This document shows, one piece after another, positions 26,375 to 35,900 of a DNA stretch of 64,000 nucleotides. Position numbers and translations under genes: made by a program. The notes beneath the pieces were generated by a model. The model was not told the DNA's origin. It made no database searches and saw only the letters and a list, made by a program, of their open reading frames with translations. Numbering within the stretch: position 1 is the first letter of the stretch; each line of letters starts with the position of its first letter. The stretch is from Calothrix sp. PCC 7716 (GTDB taxonomy: Bacteria; Cyanobacteriota; Cyanobacteriia; Cyanobacteriales; Nostocaceae): NCBI RefSeq assembly GCF_019977735.1, contig NZ_AP025018.1, forward strand, positions 3,658,001 to 3,722,000, written 5' to 3'.

Positions 26375-26752
26375 TTATTTTGCTACACTATCGCCTGACA
26401 AAGAGGGCCATCTAACAGTCAGAATAGTACAATCAGATTCAGCCTCCCAGGTATGGGAAACACCTGGGCGCCACAAAACATAATCGCCTTCATGAGATAG
26501 TACAATTTCTCTATCTTCAAATTCCAGCCGAAACCGTCCATTTATTAAAATAGATAGCGTAGTGGCTTCATTGTTTACTGCCCATTGCGTTCTATTTTCG
26601 CCTGCTTTGTGAATAGCCCATTTCACCTCAAGTTCTTCAGTGTAACGAGCGTCATCCGGGTTGATAAAGTGACCAATAAACCAACCCCCACGACTTGCAC
26701 CTTCTTGTTTCGCGTTACCAAAAATAACTTTATTCTGGCTCGATTGCATCAC
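26375..26752 (-). CDS. Cupin-domain protein
   Basis: The 125-residue single-domain protein has the beta-barrel pattern of cupins: VKWAIHKAGENRTQWAVNNEATTLSILINGRFRLEF, then EGDYVLWRPGVSHTWEAESDCTILTVRW with a His in the second cupin motif. The function cannot be assigned; such proteins bind metals or small ligands. The start may be either of two adjacent Met codons. It is convergent with the ABC transporter, 11 bp after its end. Confidence 0.7.
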   Translation of the reverse strand: MMQSSQNKVIFGNAKQEGASRGGWFIGHFINPDDARYTEELEVKWAIHKAGENRTQWAVNNEATTLSILINGRFRLEFEDREIVLSHEGDYVLWRPGVSHTWEAESDCTILTVRWPSLSGDSVAK

Positions 26753-27199
26753 CGTAATCCAATTTTTTATATAAACAATTTTAAAAACAATTTTAAAAAC
26801 AATTTTAAATTACTTGTTTTCGCCATTTACGTAAAGAAACCAGGTTTCTAGGTAAAATTTTAGTACGCAACGCATCGATTGATTTACAGGCTGTAATTTT
26901 CTTTTATATATTGTATAAATAATTACATGTATATTTTAGTTAAGTAATGTTAAGAGCTTCTGTAACTTAACTATAAAGACAGGAATAACTAATTACAATT
27001 GTCAATTTTTGATTCATGTGCTAACTTATAACATGCGCGCATTATAGCGTATTCTGTAGTATTTGCTTCTATCGCAAGATAGATAATAAAATGGCAAGCG
27101 AGATTTAAGAGGAGCGCAAAAACACTCTGTTTTAATAAGGCGCCTGGTTTAAAGCGCTGAAGTAAGCTCCTTTACCCTCTTGCAATATTGGCTATAAAT
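26753..27199. other. Intergenic region with a 12-bp tandem repeat
   Basis: This divergent region carries promoters for the cupin and MFS genes. It contains three perfect AAACAATTTTAA units at 26773-26808 and one AGAAACCAGGTTTCT arm at 26835-26849. No gene was recognised. Confidence 0.6.
26773..26808. repeat. Three perfect 12-bp tandem units (AAACAATTTTAA)
   Basis: The units are directly adjacent, beginning 21 bp before the start codon of the divergent cupin gene. They lie in its presumed untranslated leader or promoter. Confidence 0.9.
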
Positions 27200-28645
27200 A
27201 TGAATTCAGAAGTCAGAGACGAAATTTCATTTTTAACATGTCCTATAACCTTTGAGCAAAGTCATCAAAGGATATTAGCAGAAAGCGTGCTTGTTGCAGA
27301 GAAGCTTCAAAAAATTTCTAAACCAGAAATTAGGTCTAGCCTTCGAGCATCAACTATTGAAGGTGTTTTCGCGACCCTGTTTTACAGCATTATTGGCGGC
27401 GTATTACTAAGTAATTTCTTGCTAGATTTGGGCGCCAGTCCGGTGTTTATTGGTTTGCTTGCTTCTATTCCTCAACTGCTAAATTTATTTCAACCACTAG
27501 GAGCTTATTTTGCAGATAGAAGTACTAGCAGAAGAAGGTGGTCGATAAGCATTTTCTTATCGTCGCGGTTGCTATGGTTGATTGTTGCGCTCGCTATTTT
27601 TTGCGGTAACGAGTTCCATATGATTGACCATGTTCTGCTGGTACAGTTGACATTGGCAATTATATTACTGACTAATATCATCGAAGCTTTTGGTCGTGCT
27701 TCTAATGTTAGCTGGATGGCTGCGTTAGTGCCAGAACGTTTGCGAGGACGATATTTTGGCTTTCGCAATAGTTCCATTAACCTAATGAATCTTGTGTCTG
27801 TACCGTTGTTAGGATTAATGGTGTCAAAGTACCCTGGTGGAAGAGTGCAGGGCTTTGGGGTGGTCTTGATTATAGGAATTGTGTTTGGGCTAATCAGTCT
27901 GGGCTATCAATTTTTGATGACTGATGTAAACCCAATAGAAGAATCTTTATCAAGTAAAAATACAGTTCCGTTAGAAAGGTGGGAGACTGTTGCTAGCTTT
28001 CTTAAAGACACTAATTTTTTAAAATTTCTACTTTACTCTGGTTTGTGGAGCTTTGCTGTTAATGTCAGCGCTCCTTTCTTTAACCTTTATCTACTGGACA
28101 AACTGTCTATAGATGTGAGTGTGGTAACGATTTATAACAGCTTGGGAACAGGCGCCAATTTACTCATGTTAATTTTTTGGGGTAAGCTGGCCGACCGAGT
28201 TGGGAATCGTCCGCTTTTGTTAATGGTGGGAATTTTGGTAGCGCTAACACCTTTACTGTGGCTGTTTGGTGGATTTAACCCAGTTTCGCTTTGGATTTGG
28301 TTCCCGTTATTACACTTGCTAGGTGGCGCCACTTGGGCGGCAATTGACTTGTGTAGCGGCAATCTTTTAATGGGAGTGGCGCCAAAAGCCAATAGGTCTA
28401 TTTACTTTGCGCTTGCGGCAGCAGTTCCTGGTGTCACTGGAGCAATGGGAATCATTGTTGGTGGTGTTAGCACAACTCTTGCTAGTACTGACGGTTGGGA
28501 CGTGCTATTTTCTCTGTCTGCTGGTCTGCGGCTTTTTGCACTGCTACCATTGTTATTTATTTGGGAGCAGCGTTCTATACGTCTGGGTCAGCTTTGGGAA
28601 GTGTTATTTCCACATTCTAAAAGCCTTGCAACAAAAGAATATTGA
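27200..28645 (+). CDS. Major facilitator superfamily transporter
   Basis: The ~481-residue protein has about twelve hydrophobic segments and the typical MFS loop LADRVGNRPLLLMVG after helix 7. The first helix pair begins at ~55-80 (TLFYSIIGGVLLSNFLLDLGASPVFIGLLASIPQLL), with FADRSTSRRRW in the first conserved loop. I chose the ATG at 27200 over the TTG at 27188. The substrate cannot be predicted. A perfect palindrome at 28644-28665 follows the stop. Confidence 0.85.
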   Translation: MNSEVRDEISFLTCPITFEQSHQRILAESVLVAEKLQKISKPEIRSSLRASTIEGVFATLFYSIIGGVLLSNFLLDLGASPVFIGLLASIPQLLNLFQPLGAYFADRSTSRRRWSISIFLSSRLLWLIVALAIFCGNEFHMIDHVLLVQLTLAIILLTNIIEAFGRASNVSWMAALVPERLRGRYFGFRNSSINLMNLVSVPLLGLMVSKYPGGRVQGFGVVLIIGIVFGLISLGYQFLMTDVNPIEESLSSKNTVPLERWETVASFLKDTNFLKFLLYSGLWSFAVNVSAPFFNLYLLDKLSIDVSVVTIYNSLGTGANLLMLIFWGKLADRVGNRPLLLMVGILVALTPLLWLFGGFNPVSLWIWFPLLHLLGGATWAAIDLCSGNLLMGVAPKANRSIYFALAAAVPGVTGAMGIIVGGVSTTLASTDGWDVLFSLSAGLRLFALLPLLFIWEQRSIRLGQLWEVLFPHSKSLATKEY

Positions 28646-28665
28646 GACGTTACATGTAACGTCTC
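28644..28665. terminator. Perfect palindrome after the MFS gene
   Basis: This 22-bp palindrome (GAGACGTTACA and its complement) starts at the stop codon and is shared with the dispersed GTAGAGAC...GTCTCTAC family (29504-29533, 41109-41138). It lies between convergent genes and may end both transcripts. Confidence 0.6.
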
Positions 28666-28671
28666 TACATA

Positions 28672-29163
28672 TCAACGTTCTTCATAATCTTCTGAAGACG
28701 TAGGGTCTAATTCCCATCTACCAGAATCACGTTCCTCTAAAATATCGATTGTTTGAAGTGATACCCCGTCATCATAATCTAACCCAACAGCGGCGCCGAG
28801 TTCTTGAACAACATTTTGATCAGGAGTCGCAACAGTTCCCCCCACAGCTTCGTCGCCAACCGCTTCAGCCTGGTCCCAACGAGCATCAATATCACCACCC
28901 GTTAGTTCTTGACTAGTGGATGTGTACTGCTCCATCCGGTCGTTCATGGTGCGTCCACCAATTTCAAGCCCAGGTTCTACGGCAACACCCGTTCCAAAAG
29001 ATTCAGTTATTGCTTGGGGTAAATCTGAAATAATTTCTTCGTCTGTGTCTTCTACGGGTATATCCGAAACAAGGTCAATATCTTCGTCGATGGGTATATC
29101 TGAAATATTGCCCTCGACCTTTGTGTTTAGTTCCTTGTCTGTTTTGCTAGTCGAGTCAGCCAT
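28672..29163 (-). CDS. DUF6335 family protein
   Basis: The 163-residue, very acidic protein contains the blocks VEPGLEIGGRTMNDRMEQY, LTGGDIDARWDQAEAVGDE, GGTVATPDQNVVQELG and GRWELDPTSSEDYEER that I associate with the cyanobacterial DUF6335 family. The function is unknown. The N-terminal ~50 residues (ISDIPIDEDIDLVSDIPVEDTDEEIISDLP) are repetitive and probably disordered. It is monocistronic and convergent with the MFS gene. Confidence 0.75.
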   Translation of the reverse strand: MADSTSKTDKELNTKVEGNISDIPIDEDIDLVSDIPVEDTDEEIISDLPQAITESFGTGVAVEPGLEIGGRTMNDRMEQYTSTSQELTGGDIDARWDQAEAVGDEAVGGTVATPDQNVVQELGAAVGLDYDDGVSLQTIDILEERDSGRWELDPTSSEDYEER

Positions 29164-29247
29164 AATGCTCCGAATTATGCAAATGCCTATAAATGCAAAA
29201 TATCTAAAAATGAAATCATTAAAATCCGCTTTGAGGATGAAAATTTA

Positions 29248-30342
29248 TTAAGCGCCTACCAATACATTTCCGGTGTAACCAGCATGATTGTATTGTTCAA
29301 GGACTTTTTCAGCAATATTTTTCTCTTCTCCTGCTGCGACCAAAGCAACAGTCGCACCCCCAAAGCCGGCACCTGTTAACCTGGCGCCAAACACCCCCGG
29401 AGTTTTCTGCAATATATCTACTAATATATCGAGTGCAGGTACAGAAACTTCGTAATCATCACGTAAGCTAGCGTGCGAAGCATTCATCAATTCCCCAAAT
29501 CTTTGTAGAGACGAGACATGTCGCGTCTCTACATTTTGTAATGCCTCTAAAACGCGATTATTTTCTGTTACCACATGACGCGCGCGTCGTTGCAACGGTT
29601 CTGGTAATGTTTCTACCAAGCTCACGTCAGTAATATCTCGTAGTGCTTTCACTCCCAGTAATTGGGCGGCTTGTGTACATTCAGTACGTCGTTGGTTATA
29701 TCCACTACCAGTAAGAGTCCGAGGTACACCGCTATCTATCACTACAATCTTGGCGCCTTCAGGCAAAGGTAAAACACGACGTTCCAAAGTACGAGTGTCT
29801 AAAAACAGCATGTGTTCAGTATCAGCCAGACTCGAAGCCATCTGATCCATAATCCCACATTGGACATGGGCATATTGAATTTCAGCTTTTTGTGCAAACT
29901 GAGCAATTTCTACATCATTGATAGGCAAATTAAAAAGTTGGCGTATTCCTCTTATCGTTGCTACCTCTAATGCTGCACTACTAGATAACCCCGAACCTAG
30001 CGGAACTGAAGATTTCACGTACAGATTTATAGGTGATATTGTATACCCAACTTCTTTCAAAACTTGAATACAACCAAAAATATACCTTGCATATTCCTCT
30101 TGCATCTCACCTGCTCTAAAAGACTCTTCGACCATATCTACTCGCTCATCTAAATTTTCTGAATAGAAGTGGTAAAAACCATCATCACTCAATCCAATTT
30201 GTACTACTGTTTGTTGAGGAATTGCTGTAGGCAGAACGAACCCGTCATTGTAATCAGTATGTTCACCAAGTAAGTTAACCCTTCCAGGCGCCAACGCTTC
30301 AACTTGAGGCAATTTTTGATTAAATATTGTTTGAAAATTCAT
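29248..30342 (-). CDS. galK: Galactokinase
   Basis: The 364-residue GHMP kinase has galactose-binding PGRVNLLGEHTDYNDGFVLP, the ATP loop PLGSGLSSSAALEVATIR and the C-terminal motif GARLTGAGFGGATVALV. It phosphorylates galactose to galactose-1-phosphate in the Leloir pathway. It is the third gene of the unit galT - M24-like - galK, 8 bp after the previous one. A 30-bp hairpin repeat of the dispersed GTAGAGAC family lies in frame inside the gene and adds about ten residues before LQRFGELMNASHASLRDDYEVS. The catalytic motifs are intact, so activity is expected. Confidence 0.95.
   Translation of the reverse strand: MNFQTIFNQKLPQVEALAPGRVNLLGEHTDYNDGFVLPTAIPQQTVVQIGLSDDGFYHFYSENLDERVDMVEESFRAGEMQEEYARYIFGCIQVLKEVGYTISPINLYVKSSVPLGSGLSSSAALEVATIRGIRQLFNLPINDVEIAQFAQKAEIQYAHVQCGIMDQMASSLADTEHMLFLDTRTLERRVLPLPEGAKIVVIDSGVPRTLTGSGYNQRRTECTQAAQLLGVKALRDITDVSLVETLPEPLQRRARHVVTENNRVLEALQNVETRHVSSLQRFGELMNASHASLRDDYEVSVPALDILVDILQKTPGVFGARLTGAGFGGATVALVAAGEEKNIAEKVLEQYNHAGYTGNVLVGA
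29504..29533. repeat. GTAGAGACG hairpin repeat inside galK
   Basis: TGTAGAGACG and CGTCTCTACA form a 10-bp stem around a 10-bp loop, like the intergenic copies at 28644-28665 and 41109-41138. In galK it encodes about VETRHVSSLQ in a variable loop and keeps the frame. Confidence 0.8.
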
Positions 30343-30350
30343 ACTAAATA

Positions 30351-31445
30351 TTAAACTTCTAAAACAAGTGGACGTAATCTTCCTTCTACTTCGACGCTAG
30401 GAAAGTTAGGGTCATAAGTCAAATTCTCCAACTTACCATCGGCACTAATTACAAAAGTATCCTCAATTTTTGCACCTACGAGACTTGGGTTCCACGCAAC
30501 AGCCATGTTTTCTTTCAAAGTATCAGTTGTAGTGGGATTTGCCACAATTTCTCGCGCTAAGTATCCAGTTGTTCCTCCCTGATGATGTTCGCGGATTGCA
30601 TTGGCAAAACCATGTTGTTGATAAGCTTTGGCTAAAGCTTGGTAAACCTGATTCAAACCAGTTCCAGGTTTACACATATTTAGCGCTACACTTTCTACTT
30701 CACGGCAACGGAAATGCAATTCGTTTTCTTTATTTGGAATAGTACCAAAAGAAATAAAACGGGTTAGATTGGCATACAAACCATACCCCCGCGCGCAAAA
30801 TACCATCATTGCTTTGACTCCTATTGGTTCGTTTTGAGGTGTAGCATGACGATATAGGGGTAAGCGTCTTTCTCCGGCAACAAGTGTTAATGCTGGGTGT
30901 AATCCTCTTGTCCATAGAGCTTCTGCCCCTGCACCAGCTAATTTATATTCCGTCCAAGTCGGTTTTGCAGCTAGTAGTACTTCTGTCATAGCAACGCTAG
31001 CTTTGCGTCCAACTTCGCGATACCTCTCTACTTCGCTCGACATCATTACTCTTTTATATTGCTGTAAAGATTCAGGTAATGGCTTTTGTGTTTCAACTGG
31101 ACGGTCACTTAATATTTTTCCATCTCCTGTTGCATTACATATAAATGACTTACGCGCGTTAGTATCTGCCCAAGGATAGATTTCTAATTTAAAGTTAGAT
31201 GGCAATTCTTCGTCTTGTAAACGTTGCGCTTCTATTTCGTCTGTTAATACCCAAGCATCATCCGCAGTTATCAATACTGATGCTATTCCGGTTTCAGCAG
31301 TAAGCAAAACAGTATTTGAGGCGCCAGCAGTTATCCAAGCAAACCAGTCTGTACCGCATAAGTACACACCTTGGGCGCCAGTTTCTTTAAGAGTTTGACG
31401 GATAAATTCGAGTTTGGTAGATACTTCATCAGTATACTGATTCAT
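30351..31445 (-). CDS. M24 (aminopeptidase P/creatinase) fold protein within the gal operon; metal ligands degenerate
   Basis: The 364-residue protein has a creatinase-type N-terminal domain and a pita-bread C-terminal domain beginning at VMMSSEVERYREVGRKASVAM. M24 peptidases bind two metals through Asp, Asp, His, Glu and Glu. Here the region normally carrying the two Asp reads FCARGYGLYANLTRF, and the final Glu region reads WNPSLVGAKIEDTFVIS; the His may remain in EHHQGGTTGY. A metal-dependent peptidase is therefore doubtful. It may be a metal-free creatinase-like or non-catalytic member. The tight spacing with galT (15 bp) and galK (8 bp) suggests a role in galactose metabolism, which I infer only from position. 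Confidence 0.8.
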   Translation of the reverse strand: MNQYTDEVSTKLEFIRQTLKETGAQGVYLCGTDWFAWITAGASNTVLLTAETGIASVLITADDAWVLTDEIEAQRLQDEELPSNFKLEIYPWADTNARKSFICNATGDGKILSDRPVETQKPLPESLQQYKRVMMSSEVERYREVGRKASVAMTEVLLAAKPTWTEYKLAGAGAEALWTRGLHPALTLVAGERRLPLYRHATPQNEPIGVKAMMVFCARGYGLYANLTRFISFGTIPNKENELHFRCREVESVALNMCKPGTGLNQVYQALAKAYQQHGFANAIREHHQGGTTGYLAREIVANPTTTDTLKENMAVAWNPSLVGAKIEDTFVISADGKLENLTYDPNFPSVEVEGRLRPLVLEV

Positions 31446-31460
31446 TTTTTAACACCCTTT

Positions 31461-32561
31461 TTATAAACGTGATGGTTCTTCTATATTTACGATAACTGCT
31501 TGTAACTCTTTGGCTTTTTCCTCTGGAAGCGCATCGTTTGCGAACATTCCCGCAGCAAGTTCTGTACCTGCTAAATACTTGAGTCTTTCACTTGTTCGAT
31601 ACGGTGGATAAAACTCGGCGTGTAAATGCGCTTCGGGATGTGCTTTTCCATCTGTTGGTGCAGTGAACCAAGCCATTAAATAAGGAAATGGGCGCCCGAA
31701 TAAGCCATCATATTTAAGTGTCACAGTTTTTAAAGCTTTAGCAAGTGACCACCTTTGTTCTTCCCTTAAATAATGAAACGTCGAAACTGGCTGAATTGGT
31801 GCAAGCCATACTTCATATGGATAGCGCGCGCATACTGGTACAAAGGCGATAGAATATTCATCTTGATAAATAATGCGCTTGTTATCAGCTATCTCTTTTT
31901 GTATCAAATCTGCTAATAATCCTTGTTGATGTTCCTCATAAAATCGCTGCTGCATTTGTTGCATTCGAGCAGGAACAGGAGGAACGAATGGATAAGCGTA
32001 TATTTGACCGTGGGGATGGTGCAGTGTCACCCCTACTTCTACACCTTTGTTTTCAAAAGGTAGAACATACTGAATTTCTGCATTTGCACCAAGTAAACGT
32101 ACACGTTCACCCCAAACTCGTAATAGTAAATTTAAATGCTCTAATTCTAATGAACTTAAAGAAGCTTTTGGGTCTTGAGTGAAAACTACTACTTCACAGG
32201 CGCCGTTAGCAGGTAAAGTATCAACAATAGATTTTGGTGGGTTATGTGCCGTTAAATTTAAAGAAGGAAAGCGGTTATCAAATACTGCAACATCATAATT
32301 TCCTTCAGGAAGCTCTGTAGGAATATTTTTGTCTTTAGTAGGCGCCAAAGGATTATATTCTGGAGGTGGCATAAAAGTGCGTCCTTGACGGTGACTCGCA
32401 TAAGCCACCCATTCACCTCGTAATGGATGCCAGCGTAAGTGAGGATTTCCTACTACTGGTTCATTACTAGGACTAGGAGCATTTATCTCCCCTTCAATTG
32501 GAAATCTACTATATAACGTTAGGTTCCGACCATCAGGCTTTATGAGCTTTTGGGTATACAT
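31461..32561 (-). CDS. galT: Galactose-1-phosphate uridylyltransferase
   Basis: The 366-residue protein has the HIT-type active site VTLHHPHGQIYAYPF with the nucleophilic His of HPH, the N-terminal HLRWHPLRGEWVAYASHRQGRTF, and C-terminal HLHAEFYPPYR. It exchanges UMP between UDP-glucose and galactose-1-phosphate. It is the first gene of the operon galT - M24-like - galK. The third Leloir enzyme, GalE, is present in this window only as an interrupted gene at 3665-4348. Confidence 0.95.
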   Translation of the reverse strand: MYTQKLIKPDGRNLTLYSRFPIEGEINAPSPSNEPVVGNPHLRWHPLRGEWVAYASHRQGRTFMPPPEYNPLAPTKDKNIPTELPEGNYDVAVFDNRFPSLNLTAHNPPKSIVDTLPANGACEVVVFTQDPKASLSSLELEHLNLLLRVWGERVRLLGANAEIQYVLPFENKGVEVGVTLHHPHGQIYAYPFVPPVPARMQQMQQRFYEEHQQGLLADLIQKEIADNKRIIYQDEYSIAFVPVCARYPYEVWLAPIQPVSTFHYLREEQRWSLAKALKTVTLKYDGLFGRPFPYLMAWFTAPTDGKAHPEAHLHAEFYPPYRTSERLKYLAGTELAAGMFANDALPEEKAKELQAVIVNIEEPSRL

Positions 32562-32966
32562 TTTTTCAATACAACTTTTATAGTTTTTTTGTACTATTCT
32601 AATATTGTAATATTCTAATATTGTACTCTTGTACTCTTGTACTCTTGTGGAACGGGCATCCCTGCCCGTCCTATGTCTACTGTCTATTGTCTATATCTAA
32701 GTACCTATAACTAGGTGTTTTATATATGAGGCGGGCAAGGATGCCCGCTCCACAATACAAGCTCCACAATACAAGCTCCACAATACAAGCTCCACAATAC
32801 AAGCTCCACAATACAAAACAAATAGATAGTTTATTTTTTGGAAACTGATTGCTTACCATCAAAGTTGTATCTGAATTAGAGCAATCAATATCTCTACCAA
32901 ACGGTGTAGAGACACAATATATAACTCTGTTAGCCATCTACTTAGTACTATATATTACATAAATAT
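32562..32966. other. Repeat-rich intergenic region
   Basis: No gene is supported. The region holds three GTACTCTT units (32623-32646), an inverted pair TTGTGGAACGGGCATCC...GGATGCCCGCTCCACAA (~32645-32757), and five perfect 14-bp units (32747-32816). It contains the galT promoter on one side and follows the 3' end of the kinase gene on the other. Confidence 0.75.
32747..32816. repeat. Five perfect 14-bp tandem units (GCTCCACAATACAA)
   Basis: Five identical units without interruption grow out of the end of a GCGGGCA...TGCCCGC hairpin repeat, suggesting slippage of the repeat end. Confidence 0.95.
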
Positions 32967-35900
32967 TTACAAATATAGTTCAACCCAACTACTATTAAAA
33001 ATCGATTTATAAATACGGTTATGCACTTTTAAACAACCTTGGTGCTTAATCAAAAGTCCTGATAAAAGCAATTCCCTTTCTTCTGGACTGTCAACTGCGG
33101 CAACTTCGACCTGTTGCAATACTTGTTTATAAATCTCTAGTAGTCGAGCAGGTTGATGTTCACTTCCAAGCATACGGTCGCGAATAGTTACCAGATGCTC
33201 TGGCTGGTCTTGAGATTCCCAATTATCTAAAATAGATTTCTGCACTAAGTTTTCAATCCATTCTGCTTCTTTATTTGTCGAAATAGGAGATGAAGAATTG
33301 CGAATTAGCTTACAAAGTTTTTGAGTTAGAAAAGGTTGACCGTTTGTCCAATCTAAAACTTCTTTCAGCACCACTTGTGGATTACTAACTTTCTCTGTTA
33401 ACCCTTGAAGCAAAGGTTGAGCTTCATGCTCTTTAAAACCTTCTAGCTGAATTGCTTGACCAATATTAAAAGGTGTTCTTTTATAATCAACTATCAATTC
33501 TGTTGGTGTTGCTACTCCCAATAGAACAAAGGTTAAACGCCGATATTCTAGATTAATGGTGCGTTGGTTATAGCAGAAGCGGATGAAAGCAAAAAAATCA
33601 TTAACTGGAAGATTTGAACCTAAAATACTATCTATTTCATCTATAAAAATAAAAATTTTCTCACTTTTAACTTCCTGAAGTAGAATATCTTCGATAAATA
33701 GGCTCAAGCACTGGACGGGTAATAAATCTTGGTGTGAGTTCCACCATGCTTTGAAATTTACCTTTGAGAGCAATCCAAAACTTCGCCATAATTCCACCGC
33801 TAACCCTTTGTACCATTGGTTAGGGGTTATATTTTCGCTGCCAAGACGGGTTAAGTCTATTGCCCCACAGCTAAACTTTTCTTGCTGAAGATGGTGCATC
33901 ATGCGTACCATGAGACTTGACTTGCCCATTTGCCGCGCGTTTAAAATGTAGCAAAATTCCCCAAGCTTTAATGCCTTATAAAGATGACGGTCTGCCGCGC
34001 GCACTACATAAGTGGGAGCGTCCATTGGTAGACTCCCTCCAACTTGATAATCGTAGGTCGAAGGCTGTTCTGCATTTCTGAGCAAATCGTTTTCAAATAC
34101 TAGTTTGGCTTGGGTCTCTTTAAGCACTTCTAGTGTTTGCGAAAGTTCTTGGGTACGCTCAATAACTTTTTGTTCTAAAGTTTGGTTGGACTCGGCTAAT
34201 GCTTCTATTGCTTGCTGTAAGTTTATACTCAGGGCAGTTTTCTCTTCGTAGAGTTGAGCATTTTTTAAGAAAATAGCTGCTTGAGAAGATAATAGTTTTA
34301 ATACTTTTAATCTCTCAAATGTAAATGCACCTTTACTTAGATTATTTTCTAAATAAAGTAAACCAATAAATTGACCTTGATTGATAATAGGTACACATAA
34401 AATAGATTGTGGTTGATTATTGATAATATAAGGGTCGTTTGTAAATCTTCCTTGATTAACCGCATCATTTAAAACAACATCTTCCTTAGTTATTTCTACG
34501 TAATTAATTAAGGATATTGGTAACTGATAATTTTTATTTAGCTCTGATTGAATAAGTATAAACTCATCTTTATTTACATTACCTTTAGCAGCAGTAAGTA
34601 ATTTTTCTTGTTTTTTCAAAAGAATAAAACCAGTTTGGGCACCTGCATTTTCAATTACTATTTTCATTAACTTTACCAACAGACTGTCTAGCATAATCTC
34701 GCTAGAGATAGTTTGCAAGGCTTTCATCACTGTATCAAAATCGAGTGCATTAGAACTTTTAGTTAGTGATGTAATAGTAGATATAATTGGAGTTGTTGCT
34801 TCTAACTTTCTATTGAGTAATTGTGGGTATTTTTCATCTAAATATTTTACCTTGGCAGCGGCGCCCCAAATTAAATAACAATAGCGAGCATTTTGCATAT
34901 AAGCTTCAGCAATAGTAGTTTTGTCCGTCTCTAGATAAAACTTTGCTGCTAACTCGTAGGCAAGAGCTTCTTCATGAAGATATTTATTTTCTTGGGCAAG
35001 AGCAATGGCTTTGTCATAACAATCTGCTGCCTTAATTTCTCGTCCTAAAATTCGATATCGCTCTGCCTCTATAAGAAAAAACTTGTTTAAATGGTTCATT
35101 GGGGCATGATGTGCCCATTTTTTGATTTTATTTTGGCTTGCTTGCATTTTTCGATACAATCGTTTTTGCTCTACTTTCGAGGCATTCGTATATATTGCAA
35201 GTTGAATAAGTGAACTGTAAAAATGATATGCTGGAACACATAGAGTTCCGACTAAACCATCTAAATATTTTTCAGCTATAGCTGCATATTCAAGAGCTAG
35301 TTGGTACTTCTCAAACAAATAACAAAGCATCAACTTATCAAAATATAGCTGAAAAATCATGTTTTGGTTATTCTTTGCCTCAAGTTGACTCAGTGAGGTT
35401 TCTTCTTCATTATAAACTTGACCAACTAAACGATATGGACAATCAGAATGTCCCATTAAATTTAAAACCGTTTGCCAAGTCATTAATATACTTTCATAAT
35501 AAAGCTCCTGCTGAAATTTATGAATGAATTCGTTGAATTTTGCTATTTCTTGAGAAACAAGCTCTAACTCATGACCTACATAATAGAAATAGAAACAGTG
35601 ATTAAATCCACAATAACTAGCATATTGTAAATCACCTATTTCGATAGCGCTGAAATAACTCTCAAGTAGAGATGGTAATGTTTGCCTAACATGTGAGTGC
35701 CAATGTTTGACAAAGGCATTAACTATATAAGTTACTTTAGGTCTAATTTTTTGAGCATTGAACCTGTCTAACAAATCTAATGCCAAATTACCGAAGCCAG
35801 AGCCAGTTCTAATATTTCCTAATCTACCGCAAAGAATTAAACCGTAAGACGCATACGTCATTGCTGATAAATCTGTATTACCGTACTTAATCGATAAATT

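Noticed and set aside
32747-32816. CRISPR-like array
   Set aside because: The 14-bp units follow each other without spacers, so it is a minisatellite. No cas gene is near.
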